DNA of 64,000 nt. It comes from Pseudomonadota bacterium. Its GTDB lineage: Bacteria > Desulfobacterota > Binatia > UBA1149. Positions within the stretch are counted from its first letter, which is position 1. Each line of letters opens with the position of its first letter. Location: assembly GCA_014382245.1 (NCBI GenBank), contig JACNKC010000047.1:1-64000 (forward strand). The letters are read 5' to 3'. The position numbers and the translations under genes were made by a program. The notes under the pieces were generated by a model. That model saw only the letters and a list, made by a program, of their open reading frames with translations, did no database searches and was not told the DNA's origin. This document shows, in pieces, positions 45,567 through 53,960 of this stretch.

Positions 45567-46331
45567 TCAGCCGAACAATCCCTGCACGTACTGAAAGGTG
45601 CGCGCGTCAGCGGCCTGCCTGGAGAATATGACCTCGTTGTCGCCCACTTCCACCAGCTTGCCGTTGAGTAGCAGGGCCGTCCGGTCTGCCATGCGCTTGG
45701 CCTGAAGCACGAGGTTGGTGACCATCACGATGGTCATGTCCTTGTTGAGTTCCTTGAGGACTTCTTCGATCTTCATCGTCGTCACCGGATCAACAGCGAT
45801 AGAAAATTCGTCGAGGCAAAGAATCTCGGGGTTCAACGAAAGCGCGCGCGCTATGGTGAGGCGCTGCTGTTGACCGCCAGACAGGCGCGTGCCGAGGTCA
45901 TCGAGCCTGTCCTTGACTTCGTCCCACAGCGCCGACTGCTTGAGACAGCGCTCTACGCTTTCATCCAGCACCGTGCGGTCTCTCTCGCCCGCCATGCGGG
46001 GCGCAAACGCCACGTTTTCGTACACGGTCATGGGCAGGCCCACGGGGAGAGGAAACACCATGCCTATCCTGCGGCGCAGCATGGAGGGGTCGCGGTACTC
46101 GGCCACGTCGTGTCCGTCCACCTTCACGGTTCCGCTGACCGATGCAGCAGGAATGGTTTCGATCATGCGGTTGATGCAGTTGAGCAACGTGGTCTTACCC
46201 GAGTTGGCAGGCCCGATGACAGCCAGGATTTCATTGCGACGCACGTCGAGGGTGACCTGGTCGAGCGCCGGCTTGCCCGCGTAGCTTACGCTGAGCTCTT
46301 CTACCTCTATCATCGGTGACGCGTTTACCAC
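45567..46331 (-). CDS. pstB: PstB-like phosphate ABC ATPase with altered Q- and H-loops (PstB2)
   Basis: A 254-residue ABC ATPase starting at GTG 46331 with AGGAG upstream; the track start 46490 lies in pstA. Walker A is GPANSGKTT and the signature LSGGQQQRLTIARAL is perfect. But the Q-loop Gln is Pro (MVFPLPVGLP), the H-loop His is Asn (MVTNLV), and the D-loop is atypical (DEFSIAVDP). Its own ATP site is therefore likely inactive, while its signature can complete the site of PstB1. It overlaps the pstA stop. Confidence 0.88.
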   Translation of the reverse strand: MVNASPMIEVEELSVSYAGKPALDQVTLDVRRNEILAVIGPANSGKTTLLNCINRMIETIPAASVSGTVKVDGHDVAEYRDPSMLRRRIGMVFPLPVGLPMTVYENVAFAPRMAGERDRTVLDESVERCLKQSALWDEVKDRLDDLGTRLSGGQQQRLTIARALSLNPEILCLDEFSIAVDPVTTMKIEEVLKELNKDMTIVMVTNLVLQAKRMADRTALLLNGKLVEVGDNEVIFSRQAADARTFQYVQGLFG

Positions 46332-47206
46332 TTTCGGTTTCTCCTGAGGTAAGTCCGAAAGGCGATCGCTAACAGGTTTACCAGTAGCACCACGCTGAGC
46401 AGTACGAGAGCGGTCGCGTAGGGTATGGCCTCGGGCACGTTGGGCACCTGCGTGGAGACCGTGAAAAGATGCATCGAAAGCGCCATGCACTGGTCCTGGA
46501 CCGACTGGGGCAGAAAGGGGAGGTAGAAGGCCGCGCCGGTAAACATGATGGGGGCAGTTTCACCGGCAGCGCGCGAAACCTGGAGTATCACGCCGGTGAG
46601 TATGCCCGAGATCGAGTTGGGCAGTACCACGTGCCGTATGGTCTGCCAGCGGGTAGCGCCCAGTGTCCAGCAGGCCTCGCGAAAGGCCATGGGCACCGCC
46701 GCCAGCGCTTCCTTGGTGCTGGCGATTATGACCGGCAGGGTCATGATGGCCAGGGTCAGCGATGCCGAGAGTATGCTGGTGCCAAGGCCGAGAAAGAGCA
46801 CGAACACGCCCACACCAAACAGGGCGTGCACTATGCTCGGGACACCGGCCAGGTTTACAATGGCGAGGTTGACCATGCGCGTGATCCAGTTCGCCCTGGC
46901 GTACTCGTTCAAGTAAATGCCCGCCATTATTCCTACTGGCGCCGACACCGCGAGTGAGACGCCTACCAGCCAGAGCGTACCCACTATGGCCGGGAACACG
47001 CCACCGGCCGTCATGCCTGCCGCCGGCGCCTCCAGGAGGAACTCCAAGCTCAGTGCGGGGGCGCCGCGTATGACCAGCAGGCCGAGGATGGCAGTCAGAG
47101 GCAGGATAAGCAGCGCCGTGACTCCCGCCAGCACCGTCTTGCCTACGCTTTCAACGCGGCGGTTGGTCGCGGTGCGGGCGCTGGTGGCAAAGGATGAGGC
47201 GTTCAT
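46325..47206 (-). CDS. pstA: Phosphate ABC permease PstA
   Basis: A 293-residue permease with six helices and the PstA-type EAA loop FREACWTLGATRWQTIRHVVLPNSISGILTGVILQVSRAAGETAPIMF. LNEYARANWITRMVNLAIVNLAGVPSIVHALFGVGVFV is also diagnostic. It overlaps pstC by ATGA. It pairs with PstC to form the membrane channel. Confidence 0.95.
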   Translation of the reverse strand: MNASSFATSARTATNRRVESVGKTVLAGVTALLILPLTAILGLLVIRGAPALSLEFLLEAPAAGMTAGGVFPAIVGTLWLVGVSLAVSAPVGIMAGIYLNEYARANWITRMVNLAIVNLAGVPSIVHALFGVGVFVLFLGLGTSILSASLTLAIMTLPVIIASTKEALAAVPMAFREACWTLGATRWQTIRHVVLPNSISGILTGVILQVSRAAGETAPIMFTGAAFYLPFLPQSVQDQCMALSMHLFTVSTQVPNVPEAIPYATALVLLSVVLLVNLLAIAFRTYLRRNRKW

Positions 47207-48147
47207 CTGGACGACCGTCCCCTGACGATGAGGTCAGCCGCCAGGTTGACACCGAAGGTCAGCAGGAAGAGCAGGACTCCCACCGCGAACAGGGCCTGGT
47301 AGTGATCGCTGCCAGCCGCCGTCTCGCCCAGCTCAGCGGCGATGGTCGCGGTCAGTGTGCGAACAGAATCCAGTGGGCTGCCTGGAATCTGTACCGCGTG
47401 ACCGGTGGCCATGAGCACAGCCATGGTCTCGCCGATGGCGCGGCCGACACCGAGCAGCACGGCGGCCAGCAGGCCGCTGCGCGCGGCCGGAAAGAGCACC
47501 TGGCGCGCTGTCTGCCAGCGCGTGGCGCCCAGGGCCAGCGATGCCTCCCGGTAAGAGTCGGGCACGGCCTTGAGCGCGTCTTCGCCTATGCTCACGATTA
47601 TGGGCACGCTCATCAAGCCCAGTATAATTCCGCCGTTGAGCACGTTCAGGCCGATGGGAGCGTCAAATACTTCGATAATCAGTGGGTTCATCACGGCCAG
47701 GCCGATGAATCCCCAGACCACCGAGGGAATTGCGGCCAGCAGCTCGATGACAATTTTCAAGCCTTCTTTCATCGAGCCACTGGTAAACTCGGATATGAAG
47801 AGAGCCGAGCCCAGGCCAAGCGGAACAGCGATGAGCATGGCCAGTCCAGTGACGCTCACGGTACCCGCGAGCAGGGCAAGGGTGCCGTAGCGCTTGTTGG
47901 ACAGCGAAGTCGGATACCACTCGGGGCTGGTCAGGAACTCCACGAAGTCCAACTTTTCGAAGATGAACTCCGACGCGGTGGAGAAGACGAAGAAGAATAT
48001 GGCGAAGACAAAAAGGATCGCGCTGAAGCCGCTCGCCTTGATCGCGAGTTCAATGACGCGTTCGAGCGGGCTTCCAGCCCGCGCCTTGCGTTCGTCGTCA
48101 GGGGGTGACGTAGCCTGTTGTGGGTTCACGTCCTGTTTTGCTGTCAC
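47203..48147 (-). CDS. pstC: Phosphate ABC permease PstC
   Basis: A 314-residue permease starting at GTG. PstC features: FLTSPEWYPTS region, VPLGLGSALFISEF, ELLAAIPSVVWGFIGLAVMNPL, and EAA loop YREASLALGATRWQTARQVLFPAARSGLLAAVLLGVGRAIGETMAVLMATG. It lies 23 bp after pstS. Confidence 0.95.
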   Translation of the reverse strand: MTAKQDVNPQQATSPPDDERKARAGSPLERVIELAIKASGFSAILFVFAIFFFVFSTASEFIFEKLDFVEFLTSPEWYPTSLSNKRYGTLALLAGTVSVTGLAMLIAVPLGLGSALFISEFTSGSMKEGLKIVIELLAAIPSVVWGFIGLAVMNPLIIEVFDAPIGLNVLNGGIILGLMSVPIIVSIGEDALKAVPDSYREASLALGATRWQTARQVLFPAARSGLLAAVLLGVGRAIGETMAVLMATGHAVQIPGSPLDSVRTLTATIAAELGETAAGSDHYQALFAVGVLLFLLTFGVNLAADLIVRGRSSR

Positions 48148-48170
48148 GTCTGCGACGGTCTAAAGAGCCG

Positions 48171-49043
48171 TCAGTTGACCGGGACGAAGCCGCTTTGCGT
48201 GACAATAGCCTGGCCCGCTGGCGACAAGATCCAATCGAGATAATCCTTAGCTGCACCCTCGGCCTCTCCGATGGTGTACATGTACAGGCCCCGTGCGATG
48301 GGATAAGCGCCCGACGCCGCTGTCTCGGCGTTGGGAGATACGCAGGCCTCGCCGTCGTTGGCAGATACACAGACGGATTTTAGTTTCTCGTTCGCGTAAC
48401 CCATGCCGCTGTATCCGATGGCACAGGGTGTGTGGGTCACCAGGTCAACGACGTCCTTGCTGCCCTGCATGTCTCGCGAGCCGAGCTTGAAGTCGCCGGT
48501 TTCACCAAGCACGGTTTCCCTGAAGAAAACGTAGGTGCCGGAGTTGGACTGCCTGCTGATACGGATGATTTCCTGCTTTGCGCAACCGGGTACCTCGATG
48601 CCGAGGTCGGTCCAGGTGGAGCAACTGCCACCCTCACCGTAAACACAGGCCAGCTGTTGAACGGATAGCTGCGAGACCGGGTTGTCCTCGTGAACGAAGA
48701 CTACGATGGCGTCGCGGGCTACGGTGTGTTGCACAGCGGCCTTCAAGCCGTTTTGCCTCATCGATTCGTGCTCTTCGAATTTCATTTTGCGGCTGGCGTT
48801 GGCGATGTCGACCTTGCCGTTTATGAGGGCGGCGATGCCCGTTCCTGAACCTCCGCCGCTGACCACTACTGCCACGTCGGACTTGACGCGGCTGTAGTTC
48901 TCCGCCCAGGCCTGGGCCACGTTGACGAGGGTATCAGACCCCTTGTTCTGCAGCACCGTGCGGTCGCTGTTCGAGCTGCTGCAGGCGGCCAGGGCGATGA
49001 GCCCCGCACAGAGCAGGTAGGCGGTTCTGTCAGTTTGTACCAT
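48171..49043 (-). CDS. pstS: Phosphate-binding lipoprotein PstS
   Basis: About 290 residues. Lipobox LAAC gives a membrane-anchored form. The phosphate-binding fold is visible: NKGSDTLVNVAQAWAENY, VVVSGGGSGTGIAALINGKVDIANASRKMK, and SRQSNSGTYVFFRETVL. The SGGGSGTG loop and the RQSNSGT loop contact phosphate in the family. ATG 49043 (AAGGAG 12 nt upstream) is preferred to GTG 49073; both lie inside the 3' end of the phoU fusion, so the genes overlap. Confidence 0.92.
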   Translation of the reverse strand: MVQTDRTAYLLCAGLIALAACSSSNSDRTVLQNKGSDTLVNVAQAWAENYSRVKSDVAVVVSGGGSGTGIAALINGKVDIANASRKMKFEEHESMRQNGLKAAVQHTVARDAIVVFVHEDNPVSQLSVQQLACVYGEGGSCSTWTDLGIEVPGCAKQEIIRISRQSNSGTYVFFRETVLGETGDFKLGSRDMQGSKDVVDLVTHTPCAIGYSGMGYANEKLKSVCVSANDGEACVSPNAETAASGAYPIARGLYMYTIGEAEGAAKDYLDWILSPAGQAIVTQSGFVPVN

Positions 49044-50148
49044 CAGCTGTTGTTGCTCCTTCCAGTGATGCACTGGTCGTACCGTGCAGGCTGTGAATAA
49101 GGTTGGTTACGCGTTCCACGAGGACATGAAAAACTTCTTCGTAGCTGGTTCCCAGGTCGGTGGCCGGGTTGGCCACGTCCCATTCGAGCGCGATCGTCCG
49201 GTATCCGAGGCGAGGCAGGGCGTCAGCCGCTTCTGCGCCAAGCGCGACAACGGCCTTGAACTTCTTGATGTTGTCCAGGGAGCCGAGGTCGGTGGGCTTG
49301 TGGCTCGAAACATCGATGCTCATCGCGGTCAGGAACTTGACTGCCTCGGGGTCGGGGGCTTCGGCGTCGACGCCGGCCGAGGAGAACTCCATGTGGTCAC
49401 CGCCTATGGTGCGGCCGATGGCCTCGGCCATGAGGCTCCTGCAGGAGTTCGAAGAGGAGACGAAAAGTATGCCGATGTCCTTACTCAAGCGGTGCCGCAC
49501 GTTTTTGCCGCTTACGATGTAGGCCACCTCGTCGCAGATGTTGCCGGCCTGATCGGCCACGCGCTCAAAGCGGTTGGCGACCGACAGCAGGGAGAACAAC
49601 AGCGACATGTCTGATTTTGTTTCTGGTTGCGAAGCTACAAGGTCAGCATAGATATCCTGGTGTATGCGGCTGGCTTTTGCGTCGAGCCGCTTGGTCTCTT
49701 CAGCGAGCTCGAGGTCCTCGTCGAGAAAAGATCGCAGCGCCTGCCTGAGCATTTCGATTGCGACGGCCGCGAGCTTTTCGAACTTTTTAAAATCCGGGCG
49801 ATCCGTGGCGTCGCTGATCTCGATGGCCTGTCGGCTGATGCTCTCGGAGTAATCACCGACCCGCTCCAGCTCACTGACGATCTTGGCCACCGAGTGGGCA
49901 AACCTTAGCTGGGCAGCCACGGGGATATGCCTGACCATGAAATCCACGGTCATGGAGTCAACCCGGCTTTCGAGGTCGTCTATGCGCGAGTCGCGCAGGA
50001 TGCACGAATAGGCCAGCGCGGTGTCCGCCGCTACGAGGGCCTTGACCGAGTCTTCGAGGGCCCGCAACGCCAGGTCGCCCATCTCGCGCACCTTGTCGCG
50101 GATGGCCGAAATGTCATGTTTGAGTAATTCTTCGAGGTGGGTAGTCAC
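49030..50148 (-). CDS. phoU: PhoU fused to a low-molecular-weight phosphatase domain without its catalytic Cys
   Basis: A 372-residue fusion. Residues 1-215 are a PhoU double three-helix bundle (metal-binding type motifs ELERVGDYSESI and NRFERVADQAGNICDE). Residues 225-358 follow the LMW-PTP/ArsC fold: ILFVSSSNSCRSLMAEAI matches the P-loop VCxGNxCRS, but the nucleophilic Cys is Ser231; the Arg (237) is kept. The general-acid region reads WDVANPA, with Asn where Asp is usual. The domain thus probably binds phosphate without hydrolysis. It starts at GTG and leads the pst operon, the reverse of the common order, where phoU is last. Confidence 0.88.
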   Translation of the reverse strand: MTTHLEELLKHDISAIRDKVREMGDLALRALEDSVKALVAADTALAYSCILRDSRIDDLESRVDSMTVDFMVRHIPVAAQLRFAHSVAKIVSELERVGDYSESISRQAIEISDATDRPDFKKFEKLAAVAIEMLRQALRSFLDEDLELAEETKRLDAKASRIHQDIYADLVASQPETKSDMSLLFSLLSVANRFERVADQAGNICDEVAYIVSGKNVRHRLSKDIGILFVSSSNSCRSLMAEAIGRTIGGDHMEFSSAGVDAEAPDPEAVKFLTAMSIDVSSHKPTDLGSLDNIKKFKAVVALGAEAADALPRLGYRTIALEWDVANPATDLGTSYEEVFHVLVERVTNLIHSLHGTTSASLEGATTADGTN

Positions 50149-50320
50149 TGGATCCCCGCTGCAGCTGCCACGGTCATAGGCCGAAGCACGTTACATGGTA
50201 TGAGTGGGCTGATTCAGCAGCGTTTAGCAGCAGGTTAGGAGATTGCAAATACGACTGGGCGTAACTGGGGGCATACCCGGGCAAAGGTGGAGACAGGGGA
50301 TGCCAGCGGGGGGCTGATCT
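50149..50320. other. Divergent regulatory gap between the pst operon and the dsbD-like gene
   Basis: About 170 bases that must contain the pst promoter. I looked for a Pho box (CTGTCAT-type direct repeats) and found no convincing one on either strand. No gene is visible. Confidence 0.4.
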
Positions 50321-50329
50321 TGGTATAAT
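50321..50329 (+). promoter_or_regulatory. Extended -10 promoter TGGTATAAT before the DsbD-like gene
   Basis: A perfect TATAAT with the extended TGn motif ends 5 nt before ATG 50335 and 8 nt before ATG 50338. No -35 is needed with an extended -10. The transcript would begin at the start codon. Confidence 0.55.
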
Positions 50330-50334
50330 CAGGG

Positions 50335-52533
50335 ATGATGTTGAGGGCCGTTGCTACCATTCTCCTGCTGCTGCTGTCGGGCTATGCGCCAGCCGACGTG
50401 GTTGAGGCGCCGAACCTGCGCCTCGAGCTGGCAGCGGGGGTGGACACCTTGCAGCCCGGTAGCTCGTTTGACGTGGCTCTCAAGTTGACCCCGGCCGAGG
50501 GCTGGCACGTTTACTGGAAGAACCCCGGCGAGGTGGGTTTGCCTACTACCCTGGACTGGCAATTACCAGAAGGCTTGCAGGGTGGAGAGCTTGAGTTTCC
50601 TGCCCCGACTCGTTTTGTGGACGGTTCATTCGTGAGCTACGGCTACGACGCGCCGGTATTGTTGCTCTCCACTCTTACCGCCTCGGGCGAATTGGAGCCG
50701 GGTGGTCAGTTGCGGGCCGACGCGCGGGCCGCCTGGACTATTTGCAGAGAAGATCGTTGCATCCCGGGCAAGGCCGATTTGTACCTGGAGCTGCCGGTGC
50801 TGGCGATGCAGGCGATTAGCAACGCGACGTGGTCAGGGCAGATAGACACTGCGCGCAGGTCTTTTCCGAGTGCGGGCGACAAGGACTGGTCGGCCACGGC
50901 AGAGGTCTACGATGACTTCGTGCAGGTATCCCTGCGCCCGCCTGAATCCCTGGGCACGAGCTTGTCCGAACTGCAGGTTTATCCGCTGGCCAGCGGCTTG
51001 GTAGACGACGATGTGTCCGCGCGGAGCCGACCCGGCGGAGCAGGCCTGCTCGTCTCCCTGGCGCGGCAAAGGGACAGCGAGGTTCCCGAATCCACACGAT
51101 TGCTCTTCAAGTGGCCGTCGGTCGACAAGCAGCCGCGTAACGGGCAGATCGGCTACGATGCCGTGGAGCTGGACGTCGAGCTGAAGACCGTCAGCGGTCG
51201 CTTGTCTTCGCTGTTGGCACCGCAGGCGGCTGCCGCGGCTGATTCGCAAGGGGGCCTGGATACAGCGCTCAGCGAGGCGCCGCCGGTTTCTGACATGACC
51301 TTTATGCTGGCCCTTTTACTGGCTCTCGCCGGTGGCCTGGTGCTCAATCTCATGCCCTGCGTATTCCCCGTGCTGTCGCTCAAGATACTGAGTTTCGTGG
51401 CGATGGCCGGCGATGAACCAGCGGCCGTACGCCGCCACGGCCTGGTTTTCGGTGCCGGTGTCGTGCTGTCTTTCCAGGCGCTGGCCGGCGTGATGATTAT
51501 GCTCAAGGCCGGTGGCCAGGAACTGGGCTGGGGTTTTCAACTGCAATCGCCCGCGTTCGTGGCAGCCATGGCCTTACTCTTGTTTGCCCTGGCGCTGCAA
51601 CTCGTGGGGACTTTTGACATTGGTTACTCGCTCACGGCGTCGGCCGGTCAGCTGGAGGGCGGGACGAGCGGTTACAAGGGGTCTTTTCTGAGCGGGGTGC
51701 TCGCGACCGTACTTGCCACTCCCTGCACGGCGCCCTTCATGGGAGCGGCGCTGGGTTTTGCTGTTCAGCGCCCACCGCTTGAAGCCATGTCTGTTTTTAC
51801 CGCCCTCGGGGTGGGCATGGCCTCGCCCTACGTTCTACTCTCGTTCAGCCCGGCGCTGCTTCGCTTTCTACCCAGGCCTGGCGCCTGGATGGAGACCTTC
51901 AAGGAAGCGATGGCTTTTCCGCTGTTCCTGGCCTCGGCCTGGCTGGTTTGGGTGTTCGCGGGGCAGGTGGGCAACGGCGGTCTTATTTACTTACTCGCGG
52001 CATTCGTTGTTGGTGGTGCTGCGGCCTGGCTGCGGGGGCACGGGCAGTCTCGTCCTCGCGCGCTGGCGGCGCTGGGCGTGGCCGTCCTGGCCCTGCTACT
52101 GGCCCTGCAGGGAGCCGCACAACCCTTTTCAGTGTCGGCCGGCGCGGGCTCGCTGGTGGGTGGCCAGCACGCCGAGGGGGCTATCCCATGGCGCGAATGG
52201 AGGCAGGACGAGGTCGACCGTTTGCGAGCCGAAGGCAGGCCGGTATTCATCGATTTTACGGCTGACTGGTGCTTGAGCTGCAAGGCCAACGAGGCAGTAG
52301 CTTTTTCTTCGCAGCGTGTCGCCGAGCGTTTTCGCGAGCTGGGGGTAGTTGCCATGAAAGCCGACTGGACGCGCGGAGACCCGCTCATCACCCGGGCCCT
52401 GGGCCGTTACGGTCGCGACGGTGTTCCCCTGTACGTGTTGTACGATGGCAGGGGCGACTCCGAACCGCAGTTGTTGCCGCAGTTGCTCACGCCCGACATC
52501 GTGCTCGAAGCGCTGGCGCGGTTAGCCGCCTGA
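50335..52533 (+). CDS. DsbD/ScsB-like transmembrane thiol:disulfide interchange protein
   Basis: A 732-residue protein: signal peptide, N-terminal periplasmic immunoglobulin-like domain (to ~300) with CREDRC near residue 137, then eight TM helices starting LLLALAGGLVLNLMPCVFPVLSLKILSF with Cys residues in the LMPCVFPV and ATPCTAPFMG turns, and a C-terminal thioredoxin domain with FIDFTADWCLSCKANE. The layout is that of ScsB-type DsbD proteins. It moves electrons from cytosolic thioredoxin to periplasmic substrates. It faces the VKOR-DsbA-TlpA fusion gene across a sulfatase gene, suggesting one redox circuit. Confidence 0.93.
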   Translation: MMLRAVATILLLLLSGYAPADVVEAPNLRLELAAGVDTLQPGSSFDVALKLTPAEGWHVYWKNPGEVGLPTTLDWQLPEGLQGGELEFPAPTRFVDGSFVSYGYDAPVLLLSTLTASGELEPGGQLRADARAAWTICREDRCIPGKADLYLELPVLAMQAISNATWSGQIDTARRSFPSAGDKDWSATAEVYDDFVQVSLRPPESLGTSLSELQVYPLASGLVDDDVSARSRPGGAGLLVSLARQRDSEVPESTRLLFKWPSVDKQPRNGQIGYDAVELDVELKTVSGRLSSLLAPQAAAAADSQGGLDTALSEAPPVSDMTFMLALLLALAGGLVLNLMPCVFPVLSLKILSFVAMAGDEPAAVRRHGLVFGAGVVLSFQALAGVMIMLKAGGQELGWGFQLQSPAFVAAMALLLFALALQLVGTFDIGYSLTASAGQLEGGTSGYKGSFLSGVLATVLATPCTAPFMGAALGFAVQRPPLEAMSVFTALGVGMASPYVLLSFSPALLRFLPRPGAWMETFKEAMAFPLFLASAWLVWVFAGQVGNGGLIYLLAAFVVGGAAAWLRGHGQSRPRALAALGVAVLALLLALQGAAQPFSVSAGAGSLVGGQHAEGAIPWREWRQDEVDRLRAEGRPVFIDFTADWCLSCKANEAVAFSSQRVAERFRELGVVAMKADWTRGDPLITRALGRYGRDGVPLYVLYDGRGDSEPQLLPQLLTPDIVLEALARLAA

Positions 52534-52558
52534 CCCCTGGCCAGTCCGATCCCGCGGC

Positions 52559-52587
52559 TTGCCTGTTGTAGGCGGCGGCGCTAGTTC
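52559..52587 (+). promoter_or_regulatory. Putative leaderless promoter of the sulfatase-family gene
   Basis: TTGCCT, 17 bp, TAGTTC, then 8 nt to ATG 52596. No Shine-Dalgarno is present. Confidence 0.4.
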
Positions 52588-52595
52588 TCGCCGGG

Positions 52596-53942
52596 ATGCC
52601 GCGGCCGACCTTTCACCTACTGACCTGCCTGCTGATCCTGGGCCTGTTGATTTCGGCGGCCGGTTGTCGCCTTGAACAAGCGGCGGTCTGCGAGGGCTGC
52701 AACGTTCTGCTGGTGTCTATGGACACGCTGCGCGCCGACCACACGGGTGCTTACGGTTACGGCTTACCGACCACCCCGAAGCTGGATCTGTTTGCGCAGG
52801 AGGCGGTGCTTTTCGAGGACGCCGTGTCGCAGTCCGCCTGGACCCGGCCTGCCCATACCTCGATGTTCACAGGCCTTTACCCCGCGGAACACGGTGTGAT
52901 TTCAATGGAGGGGAACGCAAAAGTGCCAGGCGACCTGCCCACCCTGGCTGAGCGTATGCGCGAGGGCGGCTACGCCACTGCCGCGTTTACCGGTGGCGCT
53001 AACATGTCGGCGCGTTTCGGCTTCGACCGTGGTTTCGACCTCTACAAGAGCCCGGGCAAGCGGATGGGCGAAGGCGTGAAGCCAGCCCTGGACTGGGTGG
53101 ACTCACTGACCGCGGGCAAGCCGTTCTTTCTCTTCGTGCACGGTTTTGAGCCCCACCGACCCTATCGCTCCGAACCCCAGGACCGGCTCGCCCTTGGCCT
53201 CGACTCTCCCCGGCGCAAGGGCTGGGCCTCGGTCTGTGAGAGCGGCAAGAAGCCCGCTGACCTTGACAGGTGGATACTCGAATACGACGCGGCCATTCAC
53301 CGCGGCGACCGGGCCTTCGGACGCCTGCTCAAGGGGCTCTCGGAGCGTGGCCTGGCCGATAATACCGTAGTCATGTTCACCTCGGATCACGGTGAAGAGT
53401 TCTTTGAGCACGGGCATTGCTTTCACCTCTATCGCCTGGATCGCGAGATTGTGCGCGTGCCATTGCTGGTCAGGGTGCCCGGCGTTGAGCCGTCCCGCGT
53501 CGCCGGGGTAGTGCCGGCGTCTGTGGCTGTCGCCTCTACGTTGCTTGACCTCGTCGGGTTGGGCGGGACGGGGTTCGCCGGGGAGTCGCTGGCGCGGCTG
53601 GTCACCGGCGTCGAGAAACCGGCGTTTGAATATGTCGTGAGCGAAACGGGTTCTTCTCGTGTTTCCGGATCATCCGGTAGAAAGGGAGGAGACGTTCGTG
53701 CCATCAGCGGCGACCGCGACAAGCTCGTACACTGGATGGACCAACGGCGACGCGAATACTATGACCTGTCATCAGACCCGGGTGAGCAGGACGATCTCGG
53801 CCGGTCGGCCGAAGCAGATCGCTTGTTTGAGCGATTGCAGCGCTGGACAGGCGAGCATCCACGGCGAGGAACGCAAGAAGCTATCGAGGAGCTTGACCCC
53901 CGGTTGAAACAGGAATTGAGGCAGCTGGGTTACCTGGAGTAG
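52596..53942 (+). CDS. Sulfatase/alkaline phosphatase superfamily lipoprotein with Thr at the nucleophile position
   Basis: A 448-residue lipoprotein (SAAGC lipobox at ~24). Metal-binding VLLVSMDTLRADHTGAYGY and FTSDHGEEFFEHGH mark the alkaline-phosphatase superfamily. The nucleophile segment reads SAWTRPAHTSMFTGLYP. Classical sulfatases have CxPxR with Cys or Ser converted to formylglycine; here the position is Thr (WTRPAH), as in phosphoethanolamine-transferase-like relatives, so formylglycine formation is not expected. It may be a phosphohydrolase or phosphotransferase. It is convergent with the fusion gene at 53961, with only 18 bp between stops. Confidence 0.85.
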   Translation: MPRPTFHLLTCLLILGLLISAAGCRLEQAAVCEGCNVLLVSMDTLRADHTGAYGYGLPTTPKLDLFAQEAVLFEDAVSQSAWTRPAHTSMFTGLYPAEHGVISMEGNAKVPGDLPTLAERMREGGYATAAFTGGANMSARFGFDRGFDLYKSPGKRMGEGVKPALDWVDSLTAGKPFFLFVHGFEPHRPYRSEPQDRLALGLDSPRRKGWASVCESGKKPADLDRWILEYDAAIHRGDRAFGRLLKGLSERGLADNTVVMFTSDHGEEFFEHGHCFHLYRLDREIVRVPLLVRVPGVEPSRVAGVVPASVAVASTLLDLVGLGGTGFAGESLARLVTGVEKPAFEYVVSETGSSRVSGSSGRKGGDVRAISGDRDKLVHWMDQRRREYYDLSSDPGEQDDLGRSAEADRLFERLQRWTGEHPRRGTQEAIEELDPRLKQELRQLGYLE

Positions 53943-53960
53943 TGGTGTTGCTTGGCCGGT

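Noticed and set aside
50149-50320. Pho box upstream of the phoU-pst operon
   Set aside because: CTGCCACGGTCATAG and CATACCATGTAACG were considered, but neither gives two CTGTCAT-like direct repeats with correct spacing.
52596-53942. Classical formylglycine sulfatase
   Set aside because: The nucleophile site is WTRPAH, not C/S-x-P-x-R, so modification by an FGE is not expected.
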